64,000 nucleotides of DNA from Pedomonas mirosovicensis. GTDB taxonomy: Bacteria > Pseudomonadota > Alphaproteobacteria > Sphingomonadales > Sphingomonadaceae. The DNA is taken from contig NZ_JAKFIA010000001.1 of the NCBI RefSeq assembly GCF_022569295.1, positions 697,001 through 761,000 of the forward strand. Direction: 5' to 3'. The position numbers and the translations under genes are program-made. This document shows, piece by piece, positions 16,714 to 25,356 of this stretch (positions are counted from its first letter, which is position 1; every line of letters starts with the position of its first letter). The notes under the pieces were generated by a model. It was not told where the DNA came from. It did no database searches and worked only from the letters and a program-made list of their open reading frames with translations.

Positions 16714-17982
16714 ATGGACGTGCTCTTTCTTGCCCACCGCATTCCCTATCCTCCTAACAAGGGGGACAAGATCCGGTCGTGGCACATCCTCAGGCACCTG
16801 GCCGAGCGGGCGCGGGTGCATCTGGGCTGCTTCATCGACGATCCCGCAGACATGCAGCATCAGGATACCCTGCGCTCCGTCATTGGCGGGGAAGCCTGCT
16901 TCGTGCCCATCAGCCCGCTGGCGTGCAAGGTGCGGGGGCTGAAGGGGTTGATGGACGGCGAGTCCATCACTGCCAGCTACTATCCGCGCCAGCCGCTGGC
17001 CAAATGGGCGCAGGATATCGCCCAGCGCCATGGGGTGGAGCGGGTGTTTCTCTATTCCTCCGCCATGTTCCCCTTCGCCACCCCGCTTATCCGCCCCGGC
17101 CGCCGGGTGGTGATGGACTTCGTGGATATGGATTCGGATAAGTGGCGGCAATATGCCCAGTCCAAGCGCTGGCCCATGTCCGCCCTCTACAGGCGCGAGG
17201 CGGTGAAGGTGCTGGGGCTGGAGCGCACCGCCGCCTACCGGTCGGATGTGTCGCTGTTCGTCACCGACGCGGAAGTTGCCAGCTTCAAGGCGGTGGCGGG
17301 TTCCGCCGCGCATGACGTGCGGGCGCTGTTCAACGGCGTCGACCATGAGAAGTTCTCGCCCGATGCGCCGTTCGAGCCGGTGTCGCTTCCCGGCGCCCCC
17401 AACCTCGTCTTCACCGGGGCCATGGATTACTGGGCCAATGTGGATGCGGTTGTCTGGTTCGCGGATGAGGTGTTGCCCAAAGTGCGCGCCGCGCTGCCCG
17501 AGACGCATTTCACCATCGTCGGCGCGCGGCCAACGGCCGAGGTGCAGAAGCTGGCCAGGCGGCCCGGCATTACGGTTACCGGCACGGTGGACGACGTGCG
17601 CCCCTACATTGCGGCGGCCAGCATGGCGGTTGCCCCGCTCAGGATCGCGCGGGGCGTGCAGAACAAGGTGCTGGAAGCGATGGCCATGGCCAAGGCGGTG
17701 GTGACGACGCCGGCCGCCGCGCAAGGCATCGCCGCCACGCCGGGCAAGGAGTTTTTGGTGGGGGCTACCGCGCAGTCGGTGGCTGACGCTGTGGTAAGCC
17801 TGGCGCAGGATCCCCAGCGGGCGGCGGCCATGGGCCGGGAGGCGCGCAGGCTGGTGCTCGACCGGTATGACTGGGGCCGGTCGCTATCGTTGCTTGATGA
17901 TTTGCTTGACCTGACGCCTCAGCGGCAGGCCGGGCCTGCCGTTGTTCCCCTTAGCCGAGCATCCGGAGGAGACGCGGCTTGA
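16714..17982 (+). CDS. TIGR03087-type PEP-CTERM/XrtA system glycosyltransferase
   Basis: 422 residues from ATG 16714, three bases after the FemAB stop. It begins MDVLFLAHRIPYPPNKGDKIR, the diagnostic start of this GT4-like family. The C-terminal GT-B half has NLVFTGAMDYWANVDAV, the domain core VGARPTAEVQKLA and a sugar-nucleotide-binding region ARGVQNKVLEAMAMAKAVV. It would add a sugar to the lipid-linked repeat unit at the cytoplasmic face of the inner membrane. It ends in a TTGA overlap with the exosortase gene. Confidence 0.92.
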   Translation: MDVLFLAHRIPYPPNKGDKIRSWHILRHLAERARVHLGCFIDDPADMQHQDTLRSVIGGEACFVPISPLACKVRGLKGLMDGESITASYYPRQPLAKWAQDIAQRHGVERVFLYSSAMFPFATPLIRPGRRVVMDFVDMDSDKWRQYAQSKRWPMSALYRREAVKVLGLERTAAYRSDVSLFVTDAEVASFKAVAGSAAHDVRALFNGVDHEKFSPDAPFEPVSLPGAPNLVFTGAMDYWANVDAVVWFADEVLPKVRAALPETHFTIVGARPTAEVQKLARRPGITVTGTVDDVRPYIAAASMAVAPLRIARGVQNKVLEAMAMAKAVVTTPAAAQGIAATPGKEFLVGATAQSVADAVVSLAQDPQRAAAMGREARRLVLDRYDWGRSLSLLDDLLDLTPQRQAGPAVVPLSRASGGDAA

Positions 17983-19604
17983 AACCGGACACGACCACAG
18001 CGGACGGCGCTGAGGCGCTGGAGGCCGCAAGCGCCGAAAAGACGGCAACGCCAAAGGCAACAGCCCCGATCCGCTTCGCGCCCATCTGGCGGCCCTATGC
18101 GCTGGCATGGCTGGCGGTGGTGGCCGTCATCCTCTTCCTCTTCCGGGCCGAGGCCATCTCCATGGTCGAGAAGTGGGAGAACGACGAGACCTTCGGCCAC
18201 GCCTGGCTCATCCTGCCCATCGTGCTGTGGCTGGTGTGGATGCGCCGGGGCCTGCTCGCCCAGATCAACCCCCGGCCGTTCTGGTGGGGGCTCGTCCCCA
18301 TGGCGGGCGCGGCGCTGCTGTGGGTCATAGGCGACGTGGCGAGGGTGGCGTTCGTCGAGCAGTTCGCGCTCATTTTCATGATTCAGGCGAGCGTGCTCAC
18401 CGTCCTCGGGCTGACGGTGGCGCGCACGCTCATGTTCCCGCTGTTCTACCTGCTGTTCCTGGTGCCGTTCGGCGACCAGGTCATGCCGGCGTTGCAGGAC
18501 TTCACCGCCCACTTCTCGGTAGCGCTGCTGGAGTGGCTGCAAATCCCCGTCTATCACGACGGCATCTTCATCTCGATCCCGACCGGCGATTTCGAGGTGG
18601 CGCAGGCGTGCTCGGGCGTGCGCTTCGTCATCGCCATGCTGGCGGTGGGCAGCCTTTATGCCAACGTGGCCTTCGCCAGCCCGTGGCGGCGCGCGGCGAT
18701 CATCATCATTTCGCTCATCGTGCCGGTCATCGCCAACGGCTTTCGCGCCTTCGGCATCATCTACATCGCCTACAAGACCAGCAACGAATACGCGGTGGGC
18801 GTCGACCACATCGTCTACGGCTGGCTGTTCTTCTCCGTCGTGATGATCGCGGTGCTGCTCATCGGCCGCCTGTTCTCCGATCGCTGGATCGACGATCCGC
18901 AAGTGGATGTGGTGGGCAAGGGCTTTACCCGCGTGGCCGCCGGCACGCCCCGGCAGGCGTGGGTGGCGGTGCCCGCCGTGCTCGCCGTCGTCGTGGCGGG
19001 CGCGGCCTACGGCAGCTGGATGGACCACCGGGCCGCCAGCGTCACCTTCGCCCAAATGACCCCGCCCGAGGTGGAGGGCTGGCAGGCCACCTCCGCGCCG
19101 ACGGACTGGAAGCCCCATTTCGCCGGGGCCGACGCCGAGCTGTTCCAGACCTACAGCGACGGCACGCGGACGGTGAGCCTTTATGTCGCTGCCTTTGGCC
19201 GCCAGACGGACGACGCCGAGCTGGTCGCCTACGGCCAGACGGCGGTGGCGCCGAGCGATATCTGGACCTGGGCGGCGGCTTTGCCGAACCGGCTCACCAT
19301 CGGCGGCAAGACGACCGAGGCGCAGGCCATGCAGATCAACGGGCGCGGCAAGGTGCGGGACGTGTGGCAATGGTATTGGGTCAACGGCAAGCTGACCGGA
19401 AACCCCTATGTCGCCAAGGTCGAAGGGTTGAAGGCGAAGCTTTTCGGCGGGGACCTTGCGGCGGCCACACTCGTTCTCTCTACGGAGCGGAAGGAAACCA
19501 CTGTGCGATCCACCGATGACCTGCAGGCGTTCGCGGACCAGCTGGGCCCGGTTGAATCCAGCCTGCGCGGCATCCTCAGCGCCAGTGCAAAGGGGCACCA
19601 GTAG
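17979..19604 (+). CDS. xrtA: exosortase A with fused EpsI domain
   Basis: 541 residues starting at a TTG at 17979 that overlaps the glycosyltransferase stop (TTGA) with GGAGGA nine bases upstream; there is no nearby ATG. The N-terminal two thirds form the multi-helix exosortase core with catalytic Cys211 (AQACSGVRF), Arg256 (NGFRAFG) and His277 (GVDHIVYGW). The C-terminal third, after about residue 350, is the periplasmic EpsI (DUF3485) domain (TPPEVEGWQA, LYVAAFGRQ, WQWYWVNGK). Exosortase A is a transpeptidase-like membrane enzyme that processes PEP-CTERM tails. A candidate substrate is encoded at 48801. XrtA-EpsI fusion is known in this group. Confidence 0.95.
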   Translation: MKPDTTTADGAEALEAASAEKTATPKATAPIRFAPIWRPYALAWLAVVAVILFLFRAEAISMVEKWENDETFGHAWLILPIVLWLVWMRRGLLAQINPRPFWWGLVPMAGAALLWVIGDVARVAFVEQFALIFMIQASVLTVLGLTVARTLMFPLFYLLFLVPFGDQVMPALQDFTAHFSVALLEWLQIPVYHDGIFISIPTGDFEVAQACSGVRFVIAMLAVGSLYANVAFASPWRRAAIIIISLIVPVIANGFRAFGIIYIAYKTSNEYAVGVDHIVYGWLFFSVVMIAVLLIGRLFSDRWIDDPQVDVVGKGFTRVAAGTPRQAWVAVPAVLAVVVAGAAYGSWMDHRAASVTFAQMTPPEVEGWQATSAPTDWKPHFAGADAELFQTYSDGTRTVSLYVAAFGRQTDDAELVAYGQTAVAPSDIWTWAAALPNRLTIGGKTTEAQAMQINGRGKVRDVWQWYWVNGKLTGNPYVAKVEGLKAKLFGGDLAAATLVLSTERKETTVRSTDDLQAFADQLGPVESSLRGILSASAKGHQ

Positions 19605-19606
19605 CC

Positions 19607-21520
19607 ATGTGTGGCATCAGCGGCATTTTTGATACGCGCGGGGGACGGCGGATCGACCGCAACCTGCTGCAGCGCATGACCAATGTCATCGCCCACCGGG
19701 GACCGGACGAGGCGGGGCTGTGGACCGACCCCGGCGTTGGCCTCGGCCATCGCCGCCTGGCGATCATCGACCTGGCCAGCGGCCAGCAGCCCATGGCCAC
19801 CGGCGACGGCCAGATCGTCGTTACCTACAACGGCGAGATCTACAACTACCAGGAAACCCGCGCTCTGCTGATCGACTGCGGCTACCAGTTCCGCACCAAC
19901 TGCGACACGGAAGTGATCCTCTACGCCTGGATGGAGTGGGGCGAGGCCTGCCTCCAGCACTTCCGGGGCATGTTCGCCTTCGCCATTTACGACCGGCGCA
20001 CCGAAACCCTGTTCCTCGCCCGCGACCGGCTGGGCGTGAAGCCGCTCTACTACAGCGTGCTGCCCGATGGGATGGTGGTGTTCGGTTCGGAGCTGAAGGC
20101 GCTGCTGCCCTATCCCGGCGTCTCCCGCACCATCGACGAGCAGGCGGTTGAGGACTACTTCGCCTACGGCTACGTGCCAGACCCGCGCACCATCCTGCGC
20201 GGCGTCTACAAGCTGCCCGCCGGGCACAGCCTGACGCTGCGGCGCGGACGCTCGATCCCCGAGCCCAAGCCGTATTGGGATATCTCCTTCCACACCACCC
20301 ACCCCGGCACGGCGGAGGAACTGGGGGAAGAGCTGATCGCGCGGCTGCGCGAAGCGGTGAAGATCCGCCTGGTCTCGGAAGTGCCGCTGGGCGCCTTCCT
20401 TTCAGGCGGCGTTGATTCCAGCGCCATCGTCGCCATGATGGCCGGGCTGTCGAACACGCCGGTCAACACCTGCTCCATCGGCTTCGATGCGGCCGGCTAC
20501 GATGAGTCCGGCTATGCCGAGCGGCTGGCCCAGCGTTACCACACCAATCATCGCAGCCGCCGCGTCTCGCCCGACGACTTCGGGCTGATCGAGCGGCTGG
20601 CGCTGGCTTACGACGAGCCCTTCGCCGACGCCTCGGCCCTGCCCACCTACCGGGTGTGCGAGTTGGCGCGGGAGACCGTCACCGTGGCCCTGTCGGGCGA
20701 CGGCGGCGATGAGATTCTGGCCGGCTACCGGCGCTATCGTTTCCATGCCCATGAGGAGCGGGTGCGCTCCATGCTGCCCCTTGGCCTGCGCTGCTCGCTG
20801 TTCGGCTTTCTGGGTCGCGCCTGGCCGAAGATGGACTGGGCGCCGCGCCCCTTGCGCGCCAAGACCACCTTCCAGTCCCTGGGGCTGTCGACGGCTGAAG
20901 CCTACTTCAACTCCATCGCCGTGGTGCGCGATGCGGATCGCCAGCGCCTGTTCAGCGACGCGTTCCGCCGCTCCCTGCAGGGGTATCGCGCCAGCGACAT
21001 CTACCGCGACGTGATGGAGAAGGCCCCGGCGGATGACCCGCTGAGCCAGGCCCAGTATGCCGATCTCAAGGTCTGGCTGCCCGGCGACATCCTCACCAAG
21101 ATGGACCGGGCCAGCATGGCGGTGAGCCTGGAATCGCGCGAGCCACTGCTCGATCACCAATTGATGGAGTGGGCTGCGGGCATCCCGACGGCCATGCGAA
21201 TCCGGGGCGGGCAGGGCAAGTGGCTGTTCAAGAAGGCGCTGGAGCCCTACGTGCCGCACGACCTGCTCTACCGGCCCAAGATGGGCTTCGTGGTGCCCAT
21301 CGACCGCTGGTTCCGTGGCCCGCTGGCGGAGACGGCCCTGTCGTTGGCCTCGAGCGCGACCGTCACCGAGACCGGCTGGTTCAACCCTGAGTTCATCACC
21401 CAGGCGGCGCAGGACCACATCAAGGGCCTGCGCGACAACAGCCGCCTGCTTTGGCAGTTGCTTATGTTCGACCTCAGCCTCAAACATCTGGTCAACCAAC
21501 CTGCAGCTGCCGGAGTCTGA
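19607..21520 (+). CDS. XrtA/PEP-CTERM system amidotransferase (asparagine synthase-like)
   Basis: 637 residues, two bases after xrtA. The N-terminal class II glutaminase domain begins with catalytic Cys2 (MCGISGIFD) and has HRGPDEAG and GHRRLAIIDL. The C-terminal synthetase domain has the PP-loop FLSGGVDSSAIVAMM and a DRASMAVSLESREPLLDH segment. Members transfer ammonia from glutamine to an activated carboxylate. In XrtA loci the acceptor is probably a sugar acid or glycan carboxylate rather than free aspartate; that is inference from context. Full length and intact motifs suggest activity. Confidence 0.93.
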   Translation: MCGISGIFDTRGGRRIDRNLLQRMTNVIAHRGPDEAGLWTDPGVGLGHRRLAIIDLASGQQPMATGDGQIVVTYNGEIYNYQETRALLIDCGYQFRTNCDTEVILYAWMEWGEACLQHFRGMFAFAIYDRRTETLFLARDRLGVKPLYYSVLPDGMVVFGSELKALLPYPGVSRTIDEQAVEDYFAYGYVPDPRTILRGVYKLPAGHSLTLRRGRSIPEPKPYWDISFHTTHPGTAEELGEELIARLREAVKIRLVSEVPLGAFLSGGVDSSAIVAMMAGLSNTPVNTCSIGFDAAGYDESGYAERLAQRYHTNHRSRRVSPDDFGLIERLALAYDEPFADASALPTYRVCELARETVTVALSGDGGDEILAGYRRYRFHAHEERVRSMLPLGLRCSLFGFLGRAWPKMDWAPRPLRAKTTFQSLGLSTAEAYFNSIAVVRDADRQRLFSDAFRRSLQGYRASDIYRDVMEKAPADDPLSQAQYADLKVWLPGDILTKMDRASMAVSLESREPLLDHQLMEWAAGIPTAMRIRGGQGKWLFKKALEPYVPHDLLYRPKMGFVVPIDRWFRGPLAETALSLASSATVTETGWFNPEFITQAAQDHIKGLRDNSRLLWQLLMFDLSLKHLVNQPAAAGV

Positions 21521-21523
21521 CGA

Positions 21524-22318
21524 ATGGCGCACCTCCTCCGGGCGGCCGTTGCGCTGCCGCGTTTGCTCGCGCTGGCGCTGGTTTTCGCCAGCGCGCTGGC
21601 GCCCGCTCCGGCATTGGCCAACCTGGTGGAAGCTGTTCGCAGAGTGCAGCCGTCGGTCGTGGGCATCACCACCTTCCGGGTGATGCGGCCACTTGCCTCG
21701 CATCTGGCGGGCACTGGCTTCGTGGTGGGTGACGGCCAGCATGTCATCACCAACAGCCATGTCATTCATTCGGATTCGAGCAAGGGCGGCCAGCAGGCGC
21801 TGTTCGCGCTGGTGAAAAACGGCAGCGATGTGGACCGGCGCACGCTCACCGTCGTGGCGGAGGATCCGGCGCACGACCTGGCCCTGCTCCGCATGTCCGG
21901 CGATCCGCTGCCCGCCGTGCAACTGCGGGCAGAACCCGAGCTGCTGCCGGAAGGCTCCAGCATCGCCGTCACCGGCTTTCCCATCGGCACCGTGCTGGGG
22001 CTTTACCCGGCGACGCAGGCGGGCATCGTCTCTGCGCGCACGCCCAACGTCAGCCCGCAGCCGGACAGCCGCTTTCTCGACGCCGCCTTTGTGACCACCC
22101 CGCGCTATGAGGTCTACCAGCTCGATCTGGTGGCCTACCCCGGCCACAGCGGCAGCCCGCTCTATAATGCGGAAACCGGCGAAGTGATCGGCATTCTGAA
22201 CGCCACCTTCATCAAGTCGACGCGGGAAAAGGTCATCGCCGATCCCAGCGGCATCGCCTACGCCATTCCGGCCGGGTTCATCCGTCAGTTGCTCACAGCA
22301 AACGGCATCCAGCCGTAG
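21524..22318 (+). CDS. secreted trypsin-like serine protease (S1/S1C type)
   Basis: 264 residues with a signal peptide (hydrophobic segment to about residue 32, cleavage after ALA). The catalytic triad is visible: His79 in ITNSHVIH, Asp118 in AHDLALLRM and Ser209 in YPGHSGSPLY. No PDZ domain follows, so it is shorter than DegP-type proteases. It sits three bases after the amidotransferase and probably ends the XrtA operon. It may act in envelope protein quality control or processing of matrix proteins; the substrate is unknown. Confidence 0.82.
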   Translation: MAHLLRAAVALPRLLALALVFASALAPAPALANLVEAVRRVQPSVVGITTFRVMRPLASHLAGTGFVVGDGQHVITNSHVIHSDSSKGGQQALFALVKNGSDVDRRTLTVVAEDPAHDLALLRMSGDPLPAVQLRAEPELLPEGSSIAVTGFPIGTVLGLYPATQAGIVSARTPNVSPQPDSRFLDAAFVTTPRYEVYQLDLVAYPGHSGSPLYNAETGEVIGILNATFIKSTREKVIADPSGIAYAIPAGFIRQLLTANGIQP

Positions 22319-22330
22319 CAGCTACGGCTG
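22310..22330. terminator. perfect 10-bp inverted repeat spanning the protease stop
   Basis: CAGCCGTAGC and GCTACGGCTG flank a single A; an 8-bp stem with a 5-base loop can form. It lies between convergent genes, so it may act for both, but no T-run follows on the plus strand. Confidence 0.4.
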
Positions 22331-22357
22331 GCGGCGCATTCCGATTGGCGGGCAGGT

Positions 22358-22657
22358 TTAGCGGAGCTGTTGTTCCGCTTGGCTAGCCGATTGCCTGGCC
22401 TGGGGTTTTGCCGGGGACGATGCCTTTTCCGTATCCGACGCGCCGCCGGCGGCCGGCGCGATATCGGCCACGCCCACGGCCTCCTCCGAGCTTGCCATCA
22501 GGGCGGCCGCGTTGGCCCCGCGTTCCTCGCTCGAGTCCCGGATCAGCTGGTAGAACAGAACGACCGCGCACCCCCAGCCAATCACGATTCCTGCAACCCA
22601 TACCAGGATGGAATTTCGGAGCGAAAGGCGGCCCGTGCCCTGATCGAGACGTGTCAT
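22358..22657 (-). CDS. 99-residue single-pass membrane protein, hypothetical
   Basis: ATG at 22657 has a good RBS (GGAGAG). Residues about 15-38 (ILVWVAGIVIGWGCAVVLFY) form one transmembrane helix, followed by an alanine, serine and glutamine-rich tail without recognisable domains (AQAEQQLR-like end). It is convergent with the protease gene. I recognise no family. The clear RBS and helix support it as real. Confidence 0.6.
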   Translation of the reverse strand: MTRLDQGTGRLSLRNSILVWVAGIVIGWGCAVVLFYQLIRDSSEERGANAAALMASSEEAVGVADIAPAAGGASDTEKASSPAKPQARQSASQAEQQLR

Positions 22658-23071
22658 GTTTCTCTCCCCGGCCTCCGGCCGAATACTCTACGGCCCTTGG
22701 TATCGACCCCCGTGTACAACAAGACTGCCAGACGCGACCCGCGACGCGGCAGCCTGCCTGCATCGCCCCCGGAAAAGGCAGCGCTGCCAGCGTTACGATT
22801 TAGAAGCAATTTTTGGGCCAGCCTGAGACGAGGTTGAAAATATATAATAAATTCAAGGCGCAGCTAAATGGCTGCCCGAGAACGTTTCGGGGAAGATGTA
22901 AAATCTATCGACGCAGGACGCCATATGCGACGCCCGGTTGCATTCATATGCCACCGGGACGCGCCAGCCTGTGCGCCTGGCTTTAGCAGGCCAAGGTTAC
23001 AATCATGCGGCAAGGCTGCCGGTGGGCGGATGGCCGCCGGGGCGCCTGGTTCTGGAAAAGCTTTCAGGCTG
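22658..23071. other. intergenic region without recognised genes
   Basis: A 414-base gap between two minus-strand genes. It holds an AT-rich patch near 22835-22856 (unusual for this GC-rich DNA) bounded by TTGAA and TTCAA, which could be the promoter of the 22358-22657 gene. No convincing ORF, RNA gene or terminator was seen. Confidence 0.5.
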
Positions 23072-23779
23072 TTAGCGGACGGTCTCCGTCTCCGCTTCGC
23101 TGTCCAGCGCGTACCCGGCGGAACGAACGGTGCGGATCACGTCCGGCAGGTCGCCGACGTTCAGCGCCTTGCGGAGACGGCGGATGTGCACATCGACCGT
23201 CCGCAGCTCCACCTCCACGTCATGGCCCCACACCGAATCCAGCAGCTGCTCGCGGGAGAACACCCGGCGCGGATGCTCCATGAAGTGGCGCAGCAGCCGG
23301 AATTCAGTGGGCCCAAGCGCGATGGCCTTGCCGTCGCGCACCACCTTGTGGGTGGTGGTGTCCAGCTCGATGCCGCCGAAGGACAGCGGCGCGCCGGTCA
23401 GTGCCGGGCGCAGGCGGCGCAGCACCGCCTTCATGCGGGCGATCAGCTCGCGCGGGGAGAAGGGCTTGGTGATGTAATCATCGGCGCCCGTCTCCAGCCC
23501 CCGGATGCGGTCCCCTTCTTCCGAACGCGCCGTCAGCATCAGGATCGGCAGGTTGGCGGTTTCCGGCAGGCGGCGCAGGCGGCGGCAGACCTCGATGCCC
23601 GAGAGGTAGGGGATCATCCAGTCCAGAATGGCGATGTCGGGCTGGCGTTCCTCGGCCAGCGCCATGGCTTCCTCGCCGTCTCCGGCATGGATGACCTCAA
23701 AGCCTTCCTGTTCCAGGTTGTAGGTGAGCAGCTCCGTCAGGCTGACATCGTCCTCGACCAGCAGAACCTTGGGCTTCAT
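23072..23779 (-). CDS. phoB: phosphate regulon response regulator PhoB
   Basis: 235 residues. The receiver domain has acidic pocket EDD (9-11), phosphorylated Asp53 in AILDWMIP and Lys in ITKPFSPRELI. The winged-helix DNA-binding domain has LGPTEFRLLRHFMEHP, SREQLLDSVWG and RTVDVHIRRLRKAL. Phosphorylated PhoB binds Pho boxes to switch on phosphate uptake genes. It is the last gene of the pst operon, three bases after phoU, so it can be autoamplified from the Pho box before pstS. Confidence 0.96.
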   Translation of the reverse strand: MKPKVLLVEDDVSLTELLTYNLEQEGFEVIHAGDGEEAMALAEERQPDIAILDWMIPYLSGIEVCRRLRRLPETANLPILMLTARSEEGDRIRGLETGADDYITKPFSPRELIARMKAVLRRLRPALTGAPLSFGGIELDTTTHKVVRDGKAIALGPTEFRLLRHFMEHPRRVFSREQLLDSVWGHDVEVELRTVDVHIRRLRKALNVGDLPDVIRTVRSAGYALDSEAETETVR

Positions 23780-23782
23780 GGG

Positions 23783-24499
23783 TTATTCCGCCGATTTGTT
23801 GACAAGGGCGTAGGCGGTTTCATCCCCTTTCGGGCGATCCGTATCCATGTAGCTGCCCGTCACGTTGAAGTAGATGATTTCCGCGATGTTGGTCGCGTGG
23901 TCGCCGATCCGCTCCAGGTTCTTGGCAATGAACATCACATGGGTGGACGGCGTGATCTGCTGCGGGTTCTCCATCATGTAGGTGAGGAGCGAGCGGAACA
24001 GGCTATTGTAGAAGTCGTCCACGCTCTTGTCGCGCGACCACACCGCCCGGGCCTTGTCGGCATCGCGGGAGCCGTAGGCGTCCAGCACGTCCTTCAGCAT
24101 GTGGGTGACGGTGCGGCCCATCTCCGGCACGATGACCAGCGGCTCGATCGGCTCCACCTGCGAGAGCACGGTCGCGCGCTTGGCGATGTTCTTGGCGTAG
24201 TCGCCAATGCGCTCCAGGAGCGCCGCGATTTTGAGGGCCGAGATCACCTCGCGCAGGTCGTCCGCCAGCGGCTGGCGGCGGGCGATGGTCTGGATGGCGT
24301 TGCGTTCGGCGGCCACTTCCAGATCATCGAGAGCGCGGTCGCCTTCCACAACCTTCCGGGCCATTTCCGGATTGCGGGTGGCCAGCGCCTCGATGGCCCC
24401 CATGATCTGGGCCTCGGCCAGGCCGCCCATCTGCGAGATGTACGACCGGAGCTGCCGCAGGTCCTCGTCGAACGATTTGACGGTGTGCATGTTGGCCAT
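23783..24499 (-). CDS. phoU: phosphate signalling complex protein PhoU
   Basis: 238 residues from ATG 24499 (GGAGAAGG upstream); the frame stays open further upstream but that part lies inside pstB. It shows two PhoU helical repeats (SFDEDLRQLRSYISQMGGLAEAQ; RSLLTYMMENPQQITPSTHVMFIAKNLERIGDHATNIAE) with E/D-rich metal-binding motifs such as LLERIGDYAKN and LERIGDHATN. PhoU connects PstSCAB flux to PhoR and keeps the Pho regulon off in high phosphate. Order pstB-phoU-phoB is standard. Confidence 0.96.
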   Translation of the reverse strand: MANMHTVKSFDEDLRQLRSYISQMGGLAEAQIMGAIEALATRNPEMARKVVEGDRALDDLEVAAERNAIQTIARRQPLADDLREVISALKIAALLERIGDYAKNIAKRATVLSQVEPIEPLVIVPEMGRTVTHMLKDVLDAYGSRDADKARAVWSRDKSVDDFYNSLFRSLLTYMMENPQQITPSTHVMFIAKNLERIGDHATNIAEIIYFNVTGSYMDTDRPKGDETAYALVNKSAE

Positions 24500-24528
24500 G
24501 ACGCCCTTCTCCTTAAACCCGAGCCAGC

Positions 24529-25329
24529 TCAGCCATAACGGCCGGTGATGTAGTCCTTGGTCTTGTCCTTCTTCGGATTGGTGAAGATTTCCGAAGTGGG
24601 ACCGTATTCCACCAGATCGCCCAGATGGAAGAAAGCCGTCTTCTGGCTGACGCGGGCGGCCTGCTGCATGTTGTGTGTCACGATGACGATGGCGTAGCGC
24701 CCGCGCAGGTCCTCGATCAGCTCCTCGATCTTGGCGGTGGCGATCGGATCGAGCGCCGAGCAGGGCTCGTCCATCAGGATCACCTCCGGGTTCACCGCGA
24801 TAGCGCGGGCGATGCACAGGCGCTGCTGCTGGCCGCCGGACAGGGCGGTGCCGCTGTCGTTCAGCCGGTCCTTCACCTCGTCCCACAGGCCCGCCTTCTG
24901 GAGGCTGGTGGCGACGACCTCATCGAGATCCGCCTTGGACTTGGCCAGGCCATGGATGCGCGGGCCGTAGGCGATGTTCTCGTAGATCGACTTGGGGAAG
25001 GGGTTGGGCTTCTGGAACACCATGCCGACGCGGGCGCGCAGCTGCACCACGTCCATCTGGCGGTCGTAGATGTCCTCGCCATCGAGGCGGATATCGCCGA
25101 CCACCCGGGCCGCCGCCACGGTGTCGTTCATGCGGTTGAGACAGCGCAGAAACGTGGACTTGCCGCAGCCCGACGGGCCGATGAACGCCGTCACCTCGTC
25201 GGCGCGCACGTCGATGGAGACGCCTTTGAGGGCGTGCTTCTCGCCGTAGTAAACGTTCACATCGCGGGCCGTCATCTTGAGGGCGCTGTTGGTGGCTTCA
25301 GTCATTGGCGTCTCGTTGTTTGCATACAT
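24529..25329 (-). CDS. pstB: phosphate ABC transporter ATP-binding protein PstB
   Basis: 266 residues. Walker [11 protein letters not shown]-loop [20 protein letters not shown], signature [14 protein letters not shown], Walker [14 protein letters not shown] and the H-loop IVTHNMQQA are all present; the Q-loop sequence is specific to PstB. It hydrolyses ATP to drive phosphate import with PstA and PstC. An internal ATG (MTEATNS, 25305) could also start translation. Confidence 0.97.
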   Translation of the reverse strand: MYANNETPMTEATNSALKMTARDVNVYYGEKHALKGVSIDVRADEVTAFIGPSGCGKSTFLRCLNRMNDTVAAARVVGDIRLDGEDIYDRQMDVVQLRARVGMVFQKPNPFPKSIYENIAYGPRIHGLAKSKADLDEVVATSLQKAGLWDEVKDRLNDSGTALSGGQQQRLCIARAIAVNPEVILMDEPCSALDPIATAKIEELIEDLRGRYAIVIVTHNMQQAARVSQKTAFFHLGDLVEYGPTSEIFTNPKKDKTKDYITGRYG

Positions 25330-25356
25330 GGCGGTCAGCCCCGTGTTTCTAGCCGG

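Noticed and set aside
22868-24538. Long plus-strand frame starting MAARERFGEDV before and across phoB and phoU
   Set aside because: Most of it is antisense to phoB/phoU; the short unique part has no RBS or recognisable domain.
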